Source: an uncultured Coxiella sp.
GTDB taxonomy: Bacteria > Pseudomonadota > Gammaproteobacteria > Coxiellales > Coxiellaceae
Length of the DNA: 57,614 nucleotides
Assembly: GCA_902623005.1 (NCBI GenBank)
Contig: CACNSC010000011.1
Coordinates: 1-57,614, forward strand
Direction of reading: 5' to 3'
How positions within the stretch are numbered: position 1 is the stretch's first letter; every line of letters begins with the position of its first letter. Position numbers and translations under genes: made by a program. Below the pieces are notes generated by a model. That model was not told where the DNA came from and ran no database searches. It saw nothing but the letters and a program-made list of their open reading frames with translations. This document shows positions 35,313 through 42,232 of the stretch, in pieces.

Positions 35313-36644
35313 ATGCATCTCATTGAGCGGCGTCTTTCAGATCCTAAGCTTTATCTCAATGAAATCGATAGATTGCATCGACAGTTGCAAAAAAATCATC
35401 AACTCTTCGATAAACAACAAAACGGTGCTCAATTTTATCAAATCAGTATGCATAGAAATAAAGTCGCCAAAATGCTTGCCTCATCTGTCTCTAATCAGGA
35501 ATATAAGTTCACGGTCTGTCACCAAAGTTGGATTAATATCTCAGGAAAGAAACAGCCATTATTGTCCTATCCCATCACTGACCGAATTGTGATTGGCGCG
35601 TTATATCAAGCTATATTACCCGAAAGCATCCCAACTTTTCATGAGACGTTATATAGCTTTATCAAAGGGAAATCGAATTATCTTGCGACTAAGGCGATTT
35701 GTAATCTTTTAAGAAAAACTTCACAAGCTGATCCTAAAGGGCATTTGGATCTTTTTATCCTAAAGACCGATATTTCGGACTATACCAATTCCATTCCTTT
35801 GAGCCCAAATGCCTCTATCTGGGGCAAGTTAAAATCACTGATTTCTTGTTCTGACCCTAGTCATGATATCAGTCAGTATCTTTGGGAGCTGATTACATCA
35901 ACTGTTAGGCCAAGCTATTATACCTCTGAGGGTCATCTCACTCAAAATTGTATTGGAGTAGCTTACGGCACGCAGATGACTACGCTCATAGCGAATCTTT
36001 ACCTATCGAATCTGGATCATGATCTTAGCTTGATCAAGGATTTATTTCACGTCAGATATGGCGATGACATTATACTGATCCATAAAAACGCTGAAACACT
36101 GAAATCAGCGTATCGGAAGTTAAGGGATTATGTTAAGCAACACCGTTTGTCCATCCATCCTGAAAAAAATCAATGGATATACTTAACCAAAGCTGGACGG
36201 CCTTGCACCATTGATCCCTCTTTTGTTGGTCAGCATCAATTTAATTACCTAGGATTCTCTGTACAAGCCAACGGCTCTTTACGACTAAAAAAACAATTCA
36301 CGCATCAATTTATGAAAAAAATCCATGCTCGAATACGTTCAGCAGCACATCTTACCCAACAACTCAGTATGGATGAGAGGGGGGGTGCTATCTGTAGTGC
36401 AGTCATGCAAGCTATGACGTATCATAATCCATTTAATATTGACGATTTACATCGATACTCCAGCCAACATGACGATCGTCAACAATTAAAGCAAATGGAT
36501 CGCCAAATTGCGCTCTGGGTGGCACAAGCATCATGTGGTATCTATAAACAATCGGCATTTAGAATTGTTCCTTATAAGAAAATTCGTTCTGAGTGGGGGT
36601 TGCCATCACTCTGTCATATTCGCAATACGTCATCCTTGCAATAA
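35313..36644 (+). CDS. Free-standing reverse transcriptase (non-intron, possible UG/defence type)
   Basis: 443 residues from ATG 35313 (AAGGA eight bases upstream); the frame runs back to TTG 35280, but that start has no ribosome binding site. All core RT motifs can be followed: RT2-like PLLSYPITDRIVIGAL (82-97), SFIKGKS, motif A KTDISDY with Asp153, motif B GVAYGTQMTTLIANLYL (about 215-231, in place of the usual GxPQG), catalytic motif C RYGDDIIL (Tyr249-Asp252), motif D PEKNQW, and FNYLGFSV. There is no maturase X domain, HNH endonuclease or adjacent intron RNA that I can see, so it is not an ordinary group II intron. Retron ncRNA, Cas1 and diversity-generating parts are also absent from view. 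The partner is the upstream membrane protein. Confidence 0.85.
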   Translation: MHLIERRLSDPKLYLNEIDRLHRQLQKNHQLFDKQQNGAQFYQISMHRNKVAKMLASSVSNQEYKFTVCHQSWINISGKKQPLLSYPITDRIVIGALYQAILPESIPTFHETLYSFIKGKSNYLATKAICNLLRKTSQADPKGHLDLFILKTDISDYTNSIPLSPNASIWGKLKSLISCSDPSHDISQYLWELITSTVRPSYYTSEGHLTQNCIGVAYGTQMTTLIANLYLSNLDHDLSLIKDLFHVRYGDDIILIHKNAETLKSAYRKLRDYVKQHRLSIHPEKNQWIYLTKAGRPCTIDPSFVGQHQFNYLGFSVQANGSLRLKKQFTHQFMKKIHARIRSAAHLTQQLSMDERGGAICSAVMQAMTYHNPFNIDDLHRYSSQHDDRQQLKQMDRQIALWVAQASCGIYKQSAFRIVPYKKIRSEWGLPSLCHIRNTSSLQ

Positions 36645-36660
36645 ATCCCATGCCATCACT

Positions 36661-36757
36661 TTTCTGCTATACTTAACGTTGAGAGGAGGTGTTCTCATGC
36701 AAAGATTTGCAATAGATCATAAAAAAAACTGAAGTTGCGGCTTAGTTTAAAAATTAC
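36661..36757 (+). repeat. Structured repeat, copy 1 (candidate small RNA)
   Basis: First copy of an imperfect direct repeat of about 96 bases. It carries an extended -10 (TGCTATACT), a GAGA/TCTC stem enclosing GGAGGTGT, a perfect stem TGCAAA/TTTGCA, and the shared block CTGAAGTTGCGGCTTAG. An 11-codon frame starting in the stem (MQRFAIDHKKN) has a GGAGG upstream. Confidence 0.5.
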
Positions 36758-36907
36758 AAATAATCACCGCGGTGCTTATTTCTTAATAAAACACCTTCTC
36801 TGTTTCTATCCAGTGTTATGAAATATAGTGTTCTATCATAAAGCTTGACTATCACATGCCCATGATTGCGATACTTGTCGTATATATCGACATCCTTTGC
36901 CAGGTTT

Positions 36908-37003
36908 TTTCTGCTATAATGCAATTTGAGAGAAGTATTCTCATGCAATTTATTTGCATTAAACCAGTTAAGAGCTGAAGTTGCGGCTTAGCTCTAAAAT
37001 CAC
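36908..37003 (+). repeat. Structured repeat, copy 2 (candidate small RNA)
   Basis: Second copy, 247 bases on. It has extended -10 TGCTATAAT, perfect hairpin GAGAA-GTA-TTCTC, perfect stem ATGCAA/TTGCAT whose bases differ from copy 1 while pairing is kept, and the same CTGAAGTTGCGGCTTAG block. The tiny frame here reads MQFICIKPVKS. The interval between copies (36758-36907) holds the palindrome CACCGCGGTG (36765-36774) and a weak leftward 64-codon frame that I do not call. Confidence 0.5.
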
Positions 37004-37329
37004 TAAAAGGGCCTGAGCCCCGCCAGCTAATTTCATACTTCTCTCTCTTTTCGTTTCAGCTCACGTATCAGATAACTTCAAATGATTTAAAGGCAGTAAT
37101 TTAAGAAGAATTGACAGCGCAATGCTGGTCTACTTGCCATATCGACTTTGACGCGGATGATAAGACAAGAATAGATGGATAGGGCTTTACAGAATAATAG
37201 GCTAACTGCTGAAGAATATCCTGCTTTAGTCGGTTCACTTCTCTATCGATGGGCTGCTCCTGTCCACGAATACATCCGCAACGTAATGATGCAAAAGCCC
37301 TGGTTGCTGTATGGTATGATAGCGATCAT
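37004..37329. other. Non-coding stretch, weak rightward frame
   Basis: Between repeat copy 2 and the secreted protein. A rightward frame from 37175 begins protein-like (LTAEEYPALVGSLLYRW) but has no ribosome binding site and then runs antisense through the next gene, so I treat it as spurious or a fragment. Confidence 0.35.
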
Positions 37330-37890
37330 CTATCTCTTATCAGTAGCTGAGTATTCATCAATAGTTAGCACCGCATCCTTGAGGGTTTCTCCATCCAGCA
37401 AGTCCGTATCGGAATTTTCAGCTTTCACCTTGCCTGAATCGATCTTGAGGGTGAAGGTCATCACATTATCTTCTATTGTTTGGTCTTCCAAAATTACAAT
37501 CTCTGCATCGAATCCTTGCGCTGATAAGACTGCATTCGGTGGATCGACTTTAAAGCTATTTTTTCCTTCGCTCCATAAATCATTTAATTGTTTTGCTGTC
37601 ATCAGTTCAACGATACGATAAGGGCGATCGGAAAAGGCAATGACTTTACTAAGGTTATCATCGCTGAGTATCATCGACAGCGTGTATCGATAGGGGTCAT
37701 CTTTTACTGGCTTCATCACAGCTTGTTTGGCTTGCACCACAAAAAGAAATGACGGCGATTTTTTGGTGTCATCTGTTATGGGTGTTGATGCTAATTTGTT
37801 TGAAGGTGCGGCTATCATGCTTGTTGTGATGCCACTTAATCCCAAAGCGAACGTTAAACTTAATACAGTGAATAATGATTTAAATAACAT
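37330..37890 (-). CDS. Hypothetical secreted protein
   Basis: 186 residues from the ATG at 37890, chosen because GGAGG stands eight bases upstream; the frame extends eight codons further to 37914. The first 30 residues are a clear signal peptide (MLFKSLFTVLSLTFALGLSG, cleavage probably after a small residue near IAAP). The mature part is about 155 residues, mostly beta-strand-like, acidic, without Cys, and ends with the charged DEYSATDKR. A TATAAT on the minus strand at 37946-37941 can serve as its -10. No family recognised; a periplasmic or exported factor is the safest description. Confidence 0.68.
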   Translation of the reverse strand: MLFKSLFTVLSLTFALGLSGITTSMIAAPSNKLASTPITDDTKKSPSFLFVVQAKQAVMKPVKDDPYRYTLSMILSDDNLSKVIAFSDRPYRIVELMTAKQLNDLWSEGKNSFKVDPPNAVLSAQGFDAEIVILEDQTIEDNVMTFTLKIDSGKVKAENSDTDLLDGETLKDAVLTIDEYSATDKR

Positions 37891-37914
37891 TGCGTATACC
37901 TCCAAATAACACAT

Positions 37915-38396
37915 CGTTGGATTATTCTTAATATATTTCTATTATAGTTAATCCATACAGCTATTACCTGGCAGATGAGGAGCTTGTCTCGTAAGCTGCT
38001 GATGTTAAGATGATTTTTATCATCGTGTTTTTTAGAAAATGCTTATTGTGTAGCCGCTTGATGGCAAGCACGATGATGTCTGCCAATTCGCAGTTAAGTA
38101 CATCGATACGGCGTACTTTGTATTCATGCGTTAGCCAAGTTGAATGGTAAACAAATTAGCTAGAACTAGTGATAATACTGGTGGTCATGTTGCCGAAAGT
38201 TATCTATTCATTCATGATTAAAAAGAATTGTTTAGCCGTAAAAAATATGCTTTGAGTGGTGTCTATCCTAGATGTTGAGAAAGAAATAATTCGTCCATAT
38301 GAAAATACGTTAATTTAGATCATTTGAATTTATACTCCATAAAAAATCAGTAAAAGAAGATTAAAACACCTGTCTTCTCTTTCATACAATTGCTCT
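37915..38396. other. Non-coding stretch with promoter of the secreted protein
   Basis: About 480 AT-rich bases. A minus-strand TATAAT at 37946-37941 precedes the secreted-protein gene. I see no gene, tRNA or repeat in the rest. Confidence 0.4.
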
Positions 38397-38612
38397 CTAT
38401 TCGGTGACAGGTCCACATTTGTGACTGCTTGAGCACTCATTTCTTGAATTCCATTGGTACTGATAAAAGTAGTTACCATCTTTATCTATGTAATGCATTT
38501 TTGATTAACGGCAATCAATTCTTTTTTCTTCATCTTTACAATCTATTGCGATTTGATTAGATGGAACATGCATTTGCTGATCAACACACGCCGGTGTTAA
38601 TGCATTGGACAT
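38397..38612 (-). pseudogene. Small Cys-containing ORF coupled to aroA, interrupted by an in-frame TAA
   Basis: The aroA stop TGA overlaps an ATG (TGATG), opening a 35-codon frame that ends at TAA 38507-38505 (CVDQQMHVPSNQIAIDCKDE in the middle, then KRIDCR). Beyond that stop the same frame continues with equally protein-like sequence (KMHYIDKDGNYFYQYQWNS, then ECSSSHKCGPVTE) to TAG at 38399-38397. Five Cys and aromatic content suggest a small disulphide-rich domain. A single C-to-T change of CAA to TAA would explain the break. It could instead be a real 35-residue peptide translated by coupling. Confidence 0.35.
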
Positions 38613-39898
38613 CACCCAGCCCTAATATTGGCATGGATCTGCTGAAAACATAACTCAAAACCAGGAAAGCTTTTAGCGATGCAATCCGTATCTTGAATGA
38701 CGGATGGCTCGGGCAGAGCGAGCCCCGCAACCGCACATGCCATTGCGACGCGATGATCGTGATGACTGGTAACGCTTGCCGCGCGCAGTGGCGCTGGGCG
38801 AATGATCAGGCCATCTTCTGTTAAGGTTATATCAGCACCCAGCTTGCTGAGTTCGGCATGCATTGCTTCGAGGCGATTAGACTCTTTAAATCGCGCGACA
38901 GTTGCTCCCGTTATGTGCGTCGTGCCTTGTGAAAAACAGGCCAATACACTCAAAATAGGCAGCGTATCGATGCAGTGATTAATATCTACTGTGATGCCAC
39001 GCAATGCTGGGCTGGGGTGTACTGTCAATGTTTGTAGATGGGTATCGATGGTCAGCTGTGCACCCATGCGTTGCACAATATCTAGGATAGCCTTATCACC
39101 TTGGGGGTCTTTGAGATCAATGCGGTTTAGGGTGAGGGTGGATTGTGTGATCAGTGCTGCAATCAATGGAAAAGCCATAGCACTTAAGTCACTCGGTACA
39201 GTATAGGTGAAAGCGGGCACGGTCTTCTTACCGGTGATGGTATACTGCTTGAAATTCGCGTGCTGCACGTTAAAGCCCATGCGTTGTAACCAATCAAGGG
39301 TTAACATTACCCAGGGCGTTTCGCCAGCGTTAAAAACTTCAAGGTGAGTGGTTACTTGATCACGAAAAGCTGCCGCCATTAACAAGCCTGAGATAGGTTG
39401 AGAATCACTGCCATCTAACACAGCGTGATTATTTAAATATGAACCCTGAATGCAGATCGGTGGCCGATCATTATTGTGTATCGATTGAGTACGCAGTCCC
39501 AGTTGTTTGAGAGCAGATAATAGCGGTTTAACCGGACGTGAGTGGCAAATCGAGTGATCGCCAGTGATATCGACTTTACCCGGCTGGAGTCCGGCGATGC
39601 AGGCCATAAAGCGTAGTACCTGTCCTGAATTGCCGGCATGAATCACTTTGGTGGGTGTTTTTACGTTTCCGGCCGTTCCAACAACGGTTAATTGATTATC
39701 AGTTCGAGTGATCAATGCACCGAATTGTCGACAAGCCTGAATCATGGCGTCAGTATCTGGGGAGGGCAATGCGTTTTTAATGATGCTGGTACCATCAGCT
39801 AACATGGCAAACAACAGCGCACGCATGGTTTGCGACTTTGAGGCTGGTAATGTGCAAGCACCAGACAGTTGGCTTTTTCTAACAATTAGGTTTGGCAT
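38612..39898 (-). CDS. aroA: 3-phosphoshikimate 1-carboxyvinyltransferase (EPSP synthase)
   Basis: Joins PEP to shikimate-3-phosphate. The 428-residue protein shows LPASKSQTMRAL (Lys21, Ser22, Arg26), AGNSGQVLRFM where common bacterial enzymes have NAGTxxRxL, GDHSICHSRPVKPLL, GSDSQPISGLLMAA, CIDTLPILSVLACF, FKESNRLEAM and HHDHRVAMACAVAGLA. The motif forms SPDTDAMIQAC, AGNSG and GSDSQ are, to my memory, those of the chlamydial AroA branch rather than of E. coli-type AroA. It is isolated from the other aro genes: aroK is 7 kb to the left and aroB 5 kb to the right. No ribosome binding site stands out before the ATG at 39898. Confidence 0.95.
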   Translation of the reverse strand: MPNLIVRKSQLSGACTLPASKSQTMRALLFAMLADGTSIIKNALPSPDTDAMIQACRQFGALITRTDNQLTVVGTAGNVKTPTKVIHAGNSGQVLRFMACIAGLQPGKVDITGDHSICHSRPVKPLLSALKQLGLRTQSIHNNDRPPICIQGSYLNNHAVLDGSDSQPISGLLMAAAFRDQVTTHLEVFNAGETPWVMLTLDWLQRMGFNVQHANFKQYTITGKKTVPAFTYTVPSDLSAMAFPLIAALITQSTLTLNRIDLKDPQGDKAILDIVQRMGAQLTIDTHLQTLTVHPSPALRGITVDINHCIDTLPILSVLACFSQGTTHITGATVARFKESNRLEAMHAELSKLGADITLTEDGLIIRPAPLRAASVTSHHDHRVAMACAVAGLALPEPSVIQDTDCIAKSFPGFELCFQQIHANIRAG

Positions 39899-39946
39899 GC
39901 AAAAGCATTGTAGAGAGGATCATGCGTGAGTCAACTCTTTTGAGAT

Positions 39947-40846
39947 TTAAAAAGGCCTATATGAGTTGTTATCGTTATTCTCTTTGTTTTCTTCACAATA
40001 GGATTCTTTCTTAGAGTTATCGCCGAAGAGTCTGCAAGGAAGATAACTATTACCACCAGGTTTTAAGTTACTACCATTTCCAAAGTTAATGTCAGGAAAT
40101 AGAAATTGCACTTGATCTCCAATCTGTACTCTGTTGCTTAAACTACTGGGTACTTTCAATATTTCAAATGGAGCATAGGGGTCTGTATTTTTTTGAGATG
40201 TAGGTGTGCTACAAGCAAGATTTTTATAGGACTCGTAATTGGGAATCTTTTCATTGACAAGGTCCTTAATCTTCTCTGCCAGCGATGGATTATGACCTTT
40301 TAAATCCTCTAATGCTGTTTCAAGTGCTTTGATCTCATAATCAAGTGCTATTACATGATTGATTCGCGTCTGTTTTTCATATCGATTTATTTGTTTTTTT
40401 GAATTAGCGCTATTGCTGTTTATGATAATTATCCGCTGTATGGTATTGTGGAGACGAATCAGACAGTTTGCGACCCTAGCCAGTAATTCATCATTATTCT
40501 CATCGTCATACGACCTTGTTTTGACAACAGCAATGGCATGTGGATCGCCGTATCGAGTATCATCATTGATGATTATGTCACCAGGGTTGCTAGCACATGC
40601 TTTTTCTAAGATGACGGATGGTTTTTTAGCTGTTTTTTTCTGGTTCGAATTTATTCGATGGGTTTCGATATGAATACGGGCATTAAGTTCTGGTATAGTA
40701 AATGTTGTTTTTGTTGCGGTTTTAACCTCAATGATCTTCCATTCTTCCTTTGGGGTATTTCTATCGGGTGTGTAAAAACTCTTGTCTGAGTTGTCTGAGA
40801 CAGGTGTCTGAAAATTTCGATTAGGATGTTTGTTACTGTTTGGCAT
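39947..40846 (-). CDS. Hypothetical charged soluble protein
   Basis: A 299-residue protein, unrecognised. No signal peptide or membrane segment. The N-terminal 35 residues are polar and look disordered (MPNSNKHPNRNFQTPVSDNS); the centre has helices with a coiled-coil tendency (LDYEIKALETALEDLKGHNP, about residues 168-187); the C-terminus is Asn/Glu-rich and again disordered (EENKENNDNNSYRPF). Asn-rich disordered ends plus a helical core, in an organism of this kind, are compatible with a translocated effector, but no eukaryotic motif is visible, so that remains speculation. It stands alone, 49 bases upstream of the aroA start in genomic order and on the same strand. Confidence 0.6.
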   Translation of the reverse strand: MPNSNKHPNRNFQTPVSDNSDKSFYTPDRNTPKEEWKIIEVKTATKTTFTIPELNARIHIETHRINSNQKKTAKKPSVILEKACASNPGDIIINDDTRYGDPHAIAVVKTRSYDDENNDELLARVANCLIRLHNTIQRIIIINSNSANSKKQINRYEKQTRINHVIALDYEIKALETALEDLKGHNPSLAEKIKDLVNEKIPNYESYKNLACSTPTSQKNTDPYAPFEILKVPSSLSNRVQIGDQVQFLFPDINFGNGSNLKPGGNSYLPCRLFGDNSKKESYCEENKENNDNNSYRPF

Positions 40847-41365
40847 ATTCAGGCAACGGCGCTTGCTGATTTGAATTGTTCAAAATATTACCATTTAAAG
40901 ATTAACTTAATATTAAATTAGCGGGGAATTTTGCAACGTATTGTCGATCTTTCTGTGATAAAACAGTTAGGATTGAGGCAGAATTTCGAGCATCGTAAGG
41001 CAATGATTATCTGTGATGCTTTATGTAACACATTGTTTTTAATCTACAAATACACTCTTTCATATCAAGCGCTGGCAGTTTAAATTGCAACGCGGTCGGT
41101 GTCTGCAGCAAATGTTTGCATTAGGATTTTGCGTTGAATAATCCATTATGCTTATTCAGCGATCCTCGTTACAGGACGATTGGTTATGTAACCGTGCAGA
41201 TTCGTTTGCAAGACAGATATGCCTTCAGCCAGAATTGCCGTTAACTTTCTGTTATTTAATGTAAATAGTCATTTATTTTGTTTCAGCTGTTGCGAATTAT
41301 AAGATCCTTAAACGCGGTCAAATAGCTATGAATTGGGGGGATTTACTCGTCGAGGCGATTTGATT
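40847..41365. other. Non-coding stretch before traT
   Basis: About 520 bases without a credible gene. It includes the short dyad GGTTATGTAACC (41182-41193). The promoter of the traT-like gene should be in its last 100 bases. GAGGCG ten bases before ATG 41366 is that gene's ribosome binding site. Confidence 0.4.
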
Positions 41366-42064
41366 ATGATCTGGCTGTTTTTAAAAATTGGTAAATTGTT
41401 TATTAAAATTAACACGCTATTACCTGCAGCTTTATGCAGCCTTTCAATCCTAGGTCTATCCGGCTGTGCTGCCATTGGCACCAAGGTTGCGCACAACTCG
41501 TTAGAAGTCAATACGGCAATGAGCAAAAGTATTTTCTTAAATGGCGACAATACTAATAAAACTGTTTATTTGGACGTTCACAATACAACGGATCAACAGA
41601 TCGATTTAAAACCGCAACTCGCTTATAATTTAACGGGTAAAGGTTATACGCTAACCAACTCACCGAGTCATGCGCACTATGTTTTGTAGGTTAATGTCTT
41701 GCAGTTTGGTAAAACTTCTGTCACTTCCGCTAAAGAAATGACTCACTCAGGTTATGGTGGGACTGCAGAAGGTGCAATCGCGGGTACCGCGCTAGCAACC
41801 TCTGGGGCTTCAGCAACTCATCACAACATTGCTGCTGCCGGACTGCTGGGTGCTGCTGCCACCACCATCGCTGACAATGCAGTGAAAGACGTGATTATAT
41901 CCGGCCTCACAGACGTTAAGATCACCGAGCACCTAAGCTCGGGGCAAAACAAAGTCTATACGGTGCGTGTTGCTACGACGGCTGAAAAAGCAAATCTCAA
42001 GTTCAAAGCTGCTAAACAGCCCATCGAAGCGGGTCTTGCTAAATCCATTTCAGGTATCTTCTAA
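41366..42064 (+). pseudogene. traT: TraT-family lipoprotein split by an in-frame amber codon
   Basis: TraT is an outer-membrane lipoprotein of conjugative plasmids that gives surface exclusion and complement resistance. From ATG 41366 the frame gives a signal peptide with lipobox LSGCAA, then KVAHNSLEVNTAMSKSIFL, matching TraT's NLEVKTQMSETIWL. A TAG at 41687-41689 interrupts HYVL/VNVLQFGK, at a place where TraT has Gln (CAG). The same frame then resumes to 42064 with the Gly/Ala-rich TraT core (GGTAEGAIAGTALA) and the end AKSISGIF, like TraT AKSIANIL. Apart from one codon it is full length (232 codons) and well conserved, so the lesion is recent or suppressed. No other conjugation gene is near. 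Confidence 0.82.
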
Positions 42065-42080
42065 ATAAATGTATCGATGT

Positions 42081-42138
42081 CTCGTGACACGGGTTTTAAT
42101 GCCTCTAGTTCAAGAGGATTAACGTCATGTGTCACGAG
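42081..42138. ncRNA. Strong nested hairpin downstream of traT (structured RNA or terminator)
   Basis: Perfect 10-bp outer stem CTCGTGACAC (42081-42090) / GTGTCACGAG (42129-42138). Inside it TTAAT-G-CCTCT (42096-42106) pairs with AGAGG-ATTAA (42113-42122) around a six-base loop. No T-run follows, so it is not a standard Rho-independent terminator. A second palindrome, GAGTGTG-T-CACACTC, lies at 42169-42183 and repeats the GTGTCAC element. Both sit between convergent traT and lanM. Confidence 0.45.
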
Positions 42139-42232
42139 GCTCTCTTAAGCTCTAAGGTGAGCATATTCGAGTGTGTCACACTCAGATTTATCCATCGGTC
42201 TAATCTACCTCTAACTCAATTTTGAAATACCA

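Noticed and set aside
35313-36644. Group II intron or retron
   Set aside because: No maturase X or HNH domain, no intron ends recognised around the ORF, and no msr/msd-like inverted repeat directly upstream; only the downstream repeats remain as possible RNA partners.
36754-36948. Leftward 64-codon ORF between the structured repeats
   Set aside because: Protein-like in places but its start lies inside repeat copy 2 and there is no ribosome binding site or homologue I recall.
37175-37621. Rightward 148-codon ORF
   Set aside because: Three quarters of it is antisense to the secreted-protein gene, which has a signal peptide and a good ribosome binding site; no ribosome binding site for the ORF.
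41366-42064. Stop-codon reassignment (TAG or TAA read as Gln)
   Set aside because: Ordinary genes in the window end in TAG and TAA (for example the PKS gene ending at 25330 in TAG), so the in-frame stops in traT and other remnants are better explained as mutations.
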